Shown: piece after piece, positions 1 through 6,475 of the stretch | How positions within the stretch are numbered: the first letter of the stretch is position 1 | Layout: each line of letters starts with the position of its first letter | Source of the DNA: Planctomycetia bacterium | GTDB lineage: Bacteria; Planctomycetota; Planctomycetia; Pirellulales; UBA1268 | Direction: 5' to 3' | DNA length: 11,121 bases | Assembly (NCBI GenBank): GCA_009923125.1 | Contig: RFUD01000038.1 | Coordinates: forward strand, 1-11,121 | Position numbers and translations under genes: made by a program | Notes under the pieces: generated by a model | Told to the model about the DNA's origin: nothing | Seen by the model: only the letters and a program-made list of their open reading frames with translations | Database searches by the model: none

Positions 1-1
1 C

Positions 2-1724
2 AACAACTGCTCCTACTACTGCCACCAGGCCAGCGGCGTGGGCCTCGCGAGCGTGATCGGCACCGGGGCTGGCACCGTCAAGCTCGACGACATGGAGCAC
101 GCCGACTGTGTGTTTTTGATCGGCGGCAACCCGGCGAGCAACCATCCCCGCATGATGCGGACCTTGATGATGGTCCGCCGCAGCGGCGGGAAGGTGATCG
201 TGGTCAACCCGATCGTCGAGACGGGGATGGTGAACTTCTCGGTGCCGAGCGACGCCTGGGCATTGCTCTTTGGCGCCGAGATCGCGAGCACCTACGTGCA
301 GCCCTACGTGGGCGGCGATCTCGCGATGGTCTACGGGATCATGAAGCGGCTGCGAGAGTTGCACGCCGCCAGCCCGCTGAATGCCGCGGGAGAGCCGGTG
401 ATCGACGAAGATTTTCTGCATCGGCACTGCGTTGACTGGCCCGCGCTCGCCACGCGCCTCGACGCCCTCTCATGGGACGAGATCGTGCGGAAGTCGGGCG
501 TGTCGCAGCGCGAGATTTTCGACATGGCCGCGCAGTATGCCGAGAGCAAGCGGGCCGTGTTCGCCTGGACGGCTCGCCCTCATGCGGCGGATGGTGGGGC
601 GGCCGGGTGCCGGACTGCAGCCGATCCGCGGCCATTCGAACATCCAGGGCATGGGCACCGTGGGTGTCACGCCAACGCTCAAGAAGGCGATCTTCGAGCG
701 GCTCGAGAGCCATTACGACGTCAAGCTACCCACGGCGAAGGGCTACGACACGCTGGAATGCCTAGACGCGGCCGACGCGGGCACGATGCGGTTCGCCTTC
801 TGCCTCGGTGGCAATCTCTACGGCGCGAGCCCTGACGCCACGTATGCGAAGCGGGCGATGGAGAAGATCGACACCGTGGTCTACATGAACACGTCGCTCA
901 ACACCGGCCACGCCTGGGGCACGGGCTCCGAGGAGACGGTCATCCTGCCGGTGCTCGCCCGCGACGAGGAGCCGGAGCCCTCCACGCAGGAGAGCATGTT
1001 CAGCTACATCCGGCTTTCCGATGGCGGGCAGCCGAGGCATGTGGGCCCGCGGGCCGAGGTGGAGATCATCGCCGACATCGCCCGCCGCGTGCTCGGCGAT
1101 GGCGGCCCGGTGAACTGGCGCGAGATGGCCCACACAAGCACGATTCGCAAGGCGATCGGGGCGATCGTGCCCGGCATGGAGGCGATCACGGAGATCGACA
1201 CGACGAAGAAGGAGTTTTCGATCCCCGGCCGGGCGCTCGACACGCCGGCGTTCCCCACGTCCGACGGGCTGGCGCACCTCTTCGTGCACGACTTGCCCGA
1301 GCCGCCGGAGGGTCTCCAGCTGATGACGATCCGCAGCGAGGGGCAGTTCAACACCGTGGTGTACGAGGAAGAGGATCTCTACCGCAACCAGACGCGACGC
1401 GACATCGTGCTCATGCATCCTGATGACATTGCACGATTTGGGCTCACGGCCGGTGGCACATGCCGGATCACGAGCAGTGCGGGGGAGATGCGCGGCCAGA
1501 TCGTGGCGGCGTTCGACCAGATCCGGCCGGGCTGCGTGGCGATGTACTATCCCGAGAGCAACGTGCTCGTGCCGAAGGCCGCCGACCCGCTCTCGCGGAC
1601 GCCGGCTTACAAGAGCATCGCTGTGACGGTGGCCCCTGACGTGGCCTTCGTGCAGTTTGGCAGGCCCAAGCCCGCCCTCGTCGCCGCCGGCACCCCCCGC
1701 GACAAGATGAACCAGTGCGGGTGA
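2..1724 (+). pseudogene. YdeP/FdhA-like molybdopterin oxidoreductase, 5' partial and frameshifted
   Basis: This is the 3' part of a large molybdopterin (bis-MGD) oxidoreductase alpha subunit of the YdeP/formate-dehydrogenase-like type; the substrate cannot be told from sequence. It enters at the window edge in frame 2, with NNCSYYCHQASGVGL and then GGNPASNHPRMMRTL, both typical of the cofactor-binding core. Frame 2 is convincing up to RAVFAWT (ends at 571). The family sequence resumes in frame 3 at about 573 with LALMRRMVGRPGAGLQPIRG and continues to TGA 1722-1724. The C-terminal part has the dinucleotide-binding domain (GQFNTVVYEEEDLYRN, YYPESNVLVPKAADP, SRTPAYKSIAV). From memory of the family, about 15-20 residues with a His-rich HxxG..N motif normally lie between FAW and the NLALMRG segment, so the change looks like a deletion of 3n+2 bases rather than a one-base slip. 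It may be a real pseudogene or an assembly error. The N-terminal part lies outside the window. Confidence 0.8.
1669..1687. repeat. 19-bp direct repeat, left copy
   Basis: The sequence AGCCCGCCCTCGTCGCCGC occurs here inside the last codons of the oxidoreductase gene, encoding part of KPALVAA. It recurs exactly at 2957-2975. The two copies bracket the whole ATPase gene and its upstream region. The bases on either side differ between copies, so the identity ends sharply at 19 bp. Confidence 0.75.
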
Positions 1725-1740
1725 CGGTGTTGGGTGACCG

Positions 1741-1769
1741 TTCGTTCTCGGCGCCGACCTGGCTAGAAT
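1741..1769 (+). promoter_or_regulatory. Candidate sigma-70 type promoter of the ATPase gene
   Basis: TTCGTT (1741-1746) and TAGAAT (1764-1769) are separated by 17 bases, in the 87-bp gap between the oxidoreductase stop and the ATPase start. The -10 is good and the -35 poor. The predicted transcript would begin about 35 bases before the ATPase ATG. This is weak evidence taken alone. Confidence 0.3.
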
Positions 1770-1811
1770 CCGCTGCTTGCATTTTCGGAGCGGCGTTCCG
1801 ACAATGCAAGG

Positions 1812-2957
1812 ATGATTTCGCGTGATTTTTATCGAAAAGCCGTCGAAACGGCCCTCGGCCGAACGCCGATCTGCGGGCTGATGGGGCCGCGTCAGTCCGG
1901 TAAATCAACGCTCGCCCGCGCCATCGCCGAGGCCGTTCCCAGCCACTACTTCGACCTGGAATCCCCGCGGGACCAGCTGCGACTGCAAAACCCGGAGCTC
2001 GCTCTCGGCCGCCTCACGGGCCTCGTGGTGCTCGACGAGATTCAGACGCGGCCGGATCTCTTCCCGGTGCTGCGAGTGCTGGCCGATCGCTCCGATGCTT
2101 CGGCACGATTCCTCATCCTCGGGAGCGCGGCCCCCGAACTGATGAAGCACTCCGCGGAGTCGCTGGCCGGCCGGATCGAGTATGTCGATCTCCATGGTTT
2201 CGATCTGACCGAAACCGGCCCCGGCACCCTCGAGCGATTATGGGTTCGCGGTGGCTTCCCCAGGTCGTATCTCGCCGAGTCGGACGCCGCGAGCGTCGCC
2301 TGGCGGGAAGGATTCGTGCGCACCTTTCTCGAGCGCGACCTGCCACAATTCGGCATCCGGGTGGGGGCCGCGGCCATGCGCCGCTTTTGGACGATGCTCG
2401 CCCATGCGCACGGTCAACTCTGGAACGCGGCGGAACTGGGCCGCGCGATGGGCCTTTCCGACAAGACTGTCCGCACCTACCTCGACGAACTCAGCCAGAC
2501 CTTCATGGTGCGGCAGCTCCAGCCATGGTTCGAAAACATCGGCAAACGGCAGGTGAAGTCACCCAAGATCTACCTGCGTGATTCAGGTCTGCTTCATCAT
2601 TTGATGGCCCTCGAGACCGAAACCCAACTCCACTCTCATCCCAAGGTCGGCAGTTCATGGGAAGGCTTCGTGCTCGAGCAGGTGCTGCGGCAGACGCGGC
2701 CGACGCAGGCCTACTTCTGGGCCACGCAGGGAGGCGCTGAGCTCGACCTGCTTGTGTTTCACGAAGGTCGCCGGCTCGGCTACGAGTTCAAATATGCGGA
2801 ACGGCCCCGGTTCACCCGCTCGATGCGGGTGGCGATGGAGGACCTGCGGCTCGACTCACTCCTCGTCATTTGCCCTGGGACAGCGAAAGCCTCCCTCGCT
2901 TCAGGCGTCGACGTGATCGGCATCGAGGCATTCGCCCGCTTCGGCCACTCGGCATGA
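1812..2957 (+). CDS. AAA+ ATPase with DUF4143-type C-terminal domain
   Basis: The 381-aa protein has an N-terminal P-loop ATPase of the AAA_14 group. Walker A is GPRQSGKST (residues 25-33), Walker B is LVVLDE followed by IQ (71-78), and there is a sensor-like LGSAAPEL. A winged-helix-like middle segment (WNAAELGRAMGLSDKTVRTYLDEL) follows. The C-terminal DUF4143 part contains KIYLRDSGLLHHL, then GAELDLLVF and YEFKYAERP, which resemble the D..E.K pattern of nuclease-like folds; that nuclease reading is inference. Such proteins are common in bacteria and archaea and often lie in accessory DNA, but their biological role is not established. ATG 1812 gives an N-terminus of family-like length; only a very close AAGG precedes it, so initiation may be weak. 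The gene lies between two 19-bp direct repeats and is more A/T-rich in places than the flanking core genes, which hints at transfer. Confidence 0.88.
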   Translation: MISRDFYRKAVETALGRTPICGLMGPRQSGKSTLARAIAEAVPSHYFDLESPRDQLRLQNPELALGRLTGLVVLDEIQTRPDLFPVLRVLADRSDASARFLILGSAAPELMKHSAESLAGRIEYVDLHGFDLTETGPGTLERLWVRGGFPRSYLAESDAASVAWREGFVRTFLERDLPQFGIRVGAAAMRRFWTMLAHAHGQLWNAAELGRAMGLSDKTVRTYLDELSQTFMVRQLQPWFENIGKRQVKSPKIYLRDSGLLHHLMALETETQLHSHPKVGSSWEGFVLEQVLRQTRPTQAYFWATQGGAELDLLVFHEGRRLGYEFKYAERPRFTRSMRVAMEDLRLDSLLVICPGTAKASLASGVDVIGIEAFARFGHSA

Positions 2958-2975
2958 GCCCGCCCTCGTCGCCGC
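2957..2975. repeat. 19-bp direct repeat, right copy
   Basis: This is an exact second copy of the sequence at 1669-1687. It starts at the last base of the ATPase stop codon and runs into the 33-bp gap before the convergent toxin gene. Nothing else is visible in that gap; there is no convincing terminator. Confidence 0.75.
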
Positions 2976-2990
2976 AGTTCCTGCTTTGCA

Positions 2991-3377
2991 TCACCAATGG
3001 ACGAGCGTACCGAACTGCTCGAACGCCGGATCTCGGGTCACGAGCTTGACGCCTTCCAGCTCGCTTTGAGCGGCCAGCATCCGATCGAACGGATCACGAT
3101 GCGGGACGGCGTAGCTGCCGGCCTTGAGCGCGTGATAGGTCTCGACCGCCATGAGCGAGAAGCCGTCGGCTGCGACGAACTCGGCAAACCGTTCGAAGAC
3201 ACCCGCCGCCCCGCCGAGCTTGCCGAGACGATGCTTCGTGGCGATTTCCCAGGCGGTGGCCGCACTCACGAACACGACATTCGACTCGTCGGCTATCGCC
3301 TCCCGCGCCGGACCGGACAGTGCCGGATCGTCCGTCACCCACCAGAGGAAAGCATGCGTGTCGAGCAGGAGCCTCAT
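2991..3377 (-). CDS. vapC: VapC-type PIN-domain toxin ribonuclease
   Basis: The 128-aa protein is a single PIN domain, the usual length for VapC toxins, which are Mg-dependent RNases that cut tRNA, rRNA or other RNAs and arrest growth. The expected acidic residues are present: D6 in LLLDTHAFLWW, E44 in SAATAWEIATK, D95 and D98 in HRDPFDRMLAAQ, and D116 in LVTRDPAF. All are intact, so the toxin is probably active. The start at 3377 is preferred over an upstream in-frame ATG because MRLLLDTHAFLWW is the standard PIN N-terminus and a GGGAGGG ribosome site lies at the right distance. The ATG overlaps the antitoxin stop codon by four bases (ATGA), which couples translation. The target RNA cannot be read from sequence. 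Confidence 0.93.
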   Translation of the reverse strand: MRLLLDTHAFLWWVTDDPALSGPAREAIADESNVVFVSAATAWEIATKHRLGKLGGAAGVFERFAEFVAADGFSLMAVETYHALKAGSYAVPHRDPFDRMLAAQSELEGVKLVTRDPAFEQFGTLVHW

Positions 3378-3610
3378 GCACCACCCTCCCACCCGGCCAA
3401 CTCGTCGTCGGGAAGCGGTGCGAAGAATTCCGGCGACAGTTGCCCCCTCAGGCGGCCCGGCTGACGGTGCCCCCGCCCTGGAGCGAGAGGAACCATTCGC
3501 GCGTACGGTTTTCCGGCCTTGGCGAGAATGATTTCCTGGCCGGCATGGGCCTGCTCCAGCAGCCGGGAAAAATGGGTTTTTGCTTCGTGGACGTTGACGA
3601 TCACGCTCAT
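3374..3610 (-). CDS. Phd/YefM-family antitoxin, partner of the PIN toxin
   Basis: The 78-aa protein begins MSVIVNVHEAKTHFSRLLEQ, the DNA-binding and dimerisation region of Phd/YefM-type antitoxins. It continues with GQEIILAKAGKPYARMVPL. The C-terminal tail (about residues 47-78, SPEFFAPLPDDELAGWEGG) is the likely toxin-binding segment. Such proteins neutralise the toxin and repress their own operon by binding palindromes at the promoter. An in-frame ATG at 3649 would add 13 residues, but the start at 3610 is preferred because the family motif begins there and an AAAGGG ribosome site lies upstream. The stop overlaps the toxin start. The palindromes at 3650-3675 are the probable operator. Confidence 0.92.
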   Translation of the reverse strand: MSVIVNVHEAKTHFSRLLEQAHAGQEIILAKAGKPYARMVPLAPGRGHRQPGRLRGQLSPEFFAPLPDDELAGWEGGA

Positions 3611-3649
3611 CTTCGCAGCCCTTTTCAGAACGAATGAGCCTCGAATCAC

Positions 3650-3698
3650 GATGGTTTAGCCATCAGACTTAGTCTACCAAGAGATATCGACTTTTCAA
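3650..3698 (-). promoter_or_regulatory. Toxin-antitoxin promoter with palindromic operator
   Basis: Read on the minus strand, TTGAAA (3698-3693) and TAGACT (3676-3671) are separated by 16 bases, forming a plausible sigma-70 promoter ahead of the antitoxin. Two perfect inverted repeats sit at and just past the -10: AGACT-T-AGTCT (3665-3675) overlaps the -10, and GATGG-TTTAG-CCATC (3650-3664) directly adjoins it. Their placement fits autorepression by the antitoxin or the toxin-antitoxin complex. The rest of the 158-bp gap between the antitoxin and the mutS stop shows nothing I can name. Confidence 0.55.
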
Positions 3699-3768
3699 AG
3701 CGAATGCTGAGGTGTCTGGACCGGAGCCGAGAATTTCCGACGCACACGCGAAGACGGTGCGGCGGACC

Positions 3769-6273
3769 TTATTCGAAGAGCGAGCGCTGCTCGGTGGCCA
3801 CGGCCTTGCGGCGGGGCTTTAACGCCGGGGCGGCTTCCGACTCGAAGCCGAGCAGCAGGTCGCGGGCGCGGTCGATGACGGCGGTGGGCACGCCGGCCAG
3901 GCGGGCCACGTGCACGCCCCAGCTTTTGTCGGCGGCGCCCGGGGCCACGCGATGGAGAAACACGAGCTGGTCGTGGTGCTGCTGCACGAGCACCTGCACG
4001 TTGGCAACGCCCGGCAGTTTGTCGAGCGCCGCGAGCTGGAGATAGTGCGTGGCGAACAGCGTGCGGCAGCCGACCTGCGCCTGGAGATGCTCGACGACGG
4101 CCTGCGCGATCGCCAGGCCGTCGTAGGTGCTCGTGCCGCGGCCGACCTCGTCGAGGATCACGAGGCTGCGGGCACTGGCCCGATTGAGGATCCGCGCGGT
4201 CTGGGCCATCTCCACGAGGAACGTGCTCGCGCCTCTCGCGATGTCGTCGCCGGCACCGATCCGGGCGAAGAGCCGGTCGACGATGCCGATCCGGGCCCGC
4301 TTCGCCGGCACGAAGCTGCCCGCCTGGGCGAGCACGGCAAAGAGCGCGGCCTGCCGAATGAACGTGCTCTTGCCGCCCATGTTGGGCCCGGTGACGAGGA
4401 GGATGGCAGGCGCGCCGGCGCCGCCCGCCGCGAGCGCGAGGTCGTTGGCCACGAGCGTGCCGGCCGGGAGCAGGCTCTCGAGGATCGGGTGGCGACCCTC
4501 GTCGATCGTGAGCTCACCGCCGGTCGAGATCTCGGGCCGCACCCACCCCCGCGACCGGGCCACGTCGGCGAACGAGGCGAGGACGTCGAGCGTGGCCAGA
4601 GTCTCCGTGGTGCGGTCGAGCCGCGCCCGATGCTCCGCCACGAAGGCCCGCAGCTCCTCGAGCAGCTCGATCTCGCGGCGCGTGGCCTCGTCTTCGGCGC
4701 CGAGCACCTCGCGCTGCCGCTCGTCGAGGTCGGGCGTGGTGTAGCGCTCGGCGTTCTTCACCGTCTGCTTGCGCACGTAGTCGGGCGGCACCTTCGCCGC
4801 ATGCGTGCGGCTCACCTCCAGGAAAAACCCGAACACGCGATTGAAGCCCACCTTGAGCGAGGGGATGCCGGTGCGTTCGATCTCGCGGGCCTGGTATTCC
4901 GCGATCCAGGCCTTGCCGCCCGAGGCGAGCTCCACGAGCCGGTCGTAGCGGTCGTCGAAGCCCGGGCGGATGAACCCGCCGTCGCGGGCGAACATCGGGC
5001 AGCCCTCGCGGAGCGTGGCATTGATGCGAGTGGCGAGGTCGGTGCAGGGGTCGAGCCGGGCGGCGATGTCGCCGAGGAGGCCCGGCGCGCCGGCGAGCGT
5101 GGCGATCAGGTCGGGCAACACGACGAGCGCGCGGCCGATTCGCTCGAGATCGCGGGGGCCCGCCCGGCCCGAGATCACGCGGCCGGTGAGCCGCTCGAGA
5201 TCACCGACGCCGGTGAGCTTGTCGACGAGCCGCACGGCCCGCGAGGCGTCGGCCACGAGCGCGGCCACGGCGTCGAGCCGCTCGGCGATCGCCGCCGGCG
5301 CCACGAGCGGCTCCGCGAGCCACGCCCCGAGCAGCCGGCCGCCCATCGGCGTCTTGGTGCGGTCGAGCACGCCGGCGAGCGAGCCTTCGCGCCGGCCCGA
5401 AGCGCTGCCGCGGATGAGCTCGAGGCTGCGCCGCGAGACCTCGTCGATCTCCATGCGGTGGCCCGGCCGCCACGCGGCGAGCGTCTCGATGCGGGCAATC
5501 GCCGAGGGCTCGTTCTCCTCGAGATAGGCGACGATCGCTCCGGCCGCCGCGACCCCGGGCAGATCGGCCGGCAGATCGAAGCCGAGCCCTTCGAGCCGGC
5601 GGCCGCCGACGGCCTTTGCCACCGCAGCCTGGGCCTCGGCGTCGGCGAACCACCAGTCGGGCCGCGCGGTCACCGCGCGCAAGTTGCCTGCAGATGAAAC
5701 CAGCTCGGTGACGACGTCGCGATCCTTCTCCGCACAGAGCACCTCGGCGGGATCGAGCCGGAGCAGGTGGTCGGCGACGTCGTCGCGCGGGACCACGGTG
5801 CATTCGAACCGTCCGGCGGCGACGTCGATCCAGGCCAGGCCCACCTGCACGCCCTCCGCGTCGGCCCGGGGCAGCAGGGCCACGAGATAGTTCACCCGCC
5901 CCGGGTCGAGGAGCGATTCGTCGGCGGCGATCCCCGGCGTGACGATCCGCGTGACCTCGCGGCGCAGCAGGCCCTTCGTCGTCTTGGGATCGTCGATCTG
6001 TTCGCAGATCGCGACTCGGCGGCTGGCCGCCACGAGCTTCACGAGCTGGTTGTCGAGCTGATGATGGGGGAAGCCCGCCATCGGCAAAGCGTCGGGACCC
6101 TTGTCGCGGCTGGTGAGCGTGAGATCGAGGAGGGTCGCCGCCTCCCGGGCGTCGTCGCCGAAGAGCTCGTAGAAGTCGCCCATCCGGAAGAGCACGAGCG
6201 CCCCCGGGCACCGGGCCTTCGCCGCCTCGAACTGCTGCATCATGGGGGTCATGGGAGTCACGGGAGACGCCAT
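3769..6273 (-). CDS. mutS: DNA mismatch repair protein MutS
   Basis: MutS recognises mismatches and small loops in newly copied DNA and recruits MutL to start repair. The predicted 834-aa protein has the full layout of the MutS1 type. The mismatch-reading motif is GDFYE (F34, E36) in an N-terminal domain (about 10-120), followed by the connector, the core and clamp (about 265-570), and the C-terminal ABC-type ATPase. The ATPase has TGPNMGGKSTF (Walker A about 629-637), LVILDEVGRGTSTYDG (Walker B from 704), FATHY (near 744) and the helix-turn-helix part SWGVHVARLAGVP (near 783). The gene ends in TAA at 3769-3771 after EQRSLFE. The start is uncertain: ATG at 6273 gives MASPVTPMTPMMQQF, directly before the conserved region, while ATG 6327 would add 18 unlike residues and overlap the SRP RNA promoter. 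No strong ribosome site precedes either. No mutL is visible here. Confidence 0.97.
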   Translation of the reverse strand: MASPVTPMTPMMQQFEAAKARCPGALVLFRMGDFYELFGDDAREAATLLDLTLTSRDKGPDALPMAGFPHHQLDNQLVKLVAASRRVAICEQIDDPKTTKGLLRREVTRIVTPGIAADESLLDPGRVNYLVALLPRADAEGVQVGLAWIDVAAGRFECTVVPRDDVADHLLRLDPAEVLCAEKDRDVVTELVSSAGNLRAVTARPDWWFADAEAQAAVAKAVGGRRLEGLGFDLPADLPGVAAAGAIVAYLEENEPSAIARIETLAAWRPGHRMEIDEVSRRSLELIRGSASGRREGSLAGVLDRTKTPMGGRLLGAWLAEPLVAPAAIAERLDAVAALVADASRAVRLVDKLTGVGDLERLTGRVISGRAGPRDLERIGRALVVLPDLIATLAGAPGLLGDIAARLDPCTDLATRINATLREGCPMFARDGGFIRPGFDDRYDRLVELASGGKAWIAEYQAREIERTGIPSLKVGFNRVFGFFLEVSRTHAAKVPPDYVRKQTVKNAERYTTPDLDERQREVLGAEDEATRREIELLEELRAFVAEHRARLDRTTETLATLDVLASFADVARSRGWVRPEISTGGELTIDEGRHPILESLLPAGTLVANDLALAAGGAGAPAILLVTGPNMGGKSTFIRQAALFAVLAQAGSFVPAKRARIGIVDRLFARIGAGDDIARGASTFLVEMAQTARILNRASARSLVILDEVGRGTSTYDGLAIAQAVVEHLQAQVGCRTLFATHYLQLAALDKLPGVANVQVLVQQHHDQLVFLHRVAPGAADKSWGVHVARLAGVPTAVIDRARDLLLGFESEAAPALKPRRKAVATEQRSLFE

Positions 6274-6294
6274 GGCCGCGAAATGTAGCAGCCT

Positions 6295-6323
6295 TTGACC
6301 GTGCGCGGCGCGGGGCGTACAAA
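6295..6323 (+). promoter_or_regulatory. Promoter of the SRP RNA (and probably dnaX)
   Basis: TTGACC (6295-6300) and TACAAA (6318-6323) are separated by 17 bases, a near-consensus sigma-70 promoter and the best in the window. Transcription would start around 6330, about 15 bases before the SRP RNA closing stem. It is divergent from mutS, whose start is only 22 bases away, so the two genes' control regions overlap. Confidence 0.65.
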
Positions 6324-6344
6324 ACATCTGACGCGAGTGCGGGT

Positions 6345-6446
6345 GCCGATGAGAGGCCCCTGCGATGGGGGCCTGTGAACTTGGTCAGGGCCTAACCGCA
6401 GCAGCCATAAGCAGTCGCCCCTTTGTGCGGTGGGCCTCTCATCGGC
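6345..6446 (+). ncRNA. ffs: Small bacterial signal recognition particle RNA (4.5S-type)
   Basis: This RNA binds Ffh to form the signal recognition particle, which brings ribosomes making membrane proteins to FtsY. Two things identify it. The ends form a perfect 15-bp stem (6345-6359 with 6432-6446). The core holds the Ffh-binding signature: GGTCAGG at 6383-6389 and AGCAGCC at 6400-6406, separated by 10 bases as in E. coli 4.5S RNA. Supporting pairs between them include CTT/AAG and CTG/CAG. The length of about 102 nt fits the small form without an Alu domain. The apical loop is UAAC (6393-6396) rather than the usual GGAA, and the base pair next to it appears to be C-C. The mature ends are inferred from the stem; the true transcript is probably longer and trimmed. 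No terminator separates it from dnaX, 29 bases downstream. Confidence 0.94.
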
Positions 6447-6475
6447 GTCCGGCTTGTGTCTCTTCGGAGCCGCCC

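Noticed and set aside
762..1418. A 218-codon antisense frame within the oxidoreductase
   Set aside because: It is a shadow frame; the plus strand carries clear molybdopterin-family motifs here.
1812..3610. ATPase plus toxin-antitoxin as one new defence system
   Set aside because: The ATPase and toxin genes converge and have separate likely promoters. Each is a common stand-alone accessory gene, so nothing shows they work together.
3910..5697. A 595-codon open frame antisense to mutS
   Set aside because: It is a GC-rich shadow of mutS: Arg/Glu/Ala/Gly-rich, no recognisable domain, and mutS on the other strand is conserved throughout.
6274..6327. N-terminal extension of MutS from ATG 6327
   Set aside because: The extra residues are unlike MutS, and the start would lie within the SRP RNA promoter.
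6365..6475. N-terminal extension of DnaX from ATG 6365
   Set aside because: It would translate the SRP RNA; the conserved DnaX start and a ribosome site both point to 6476.
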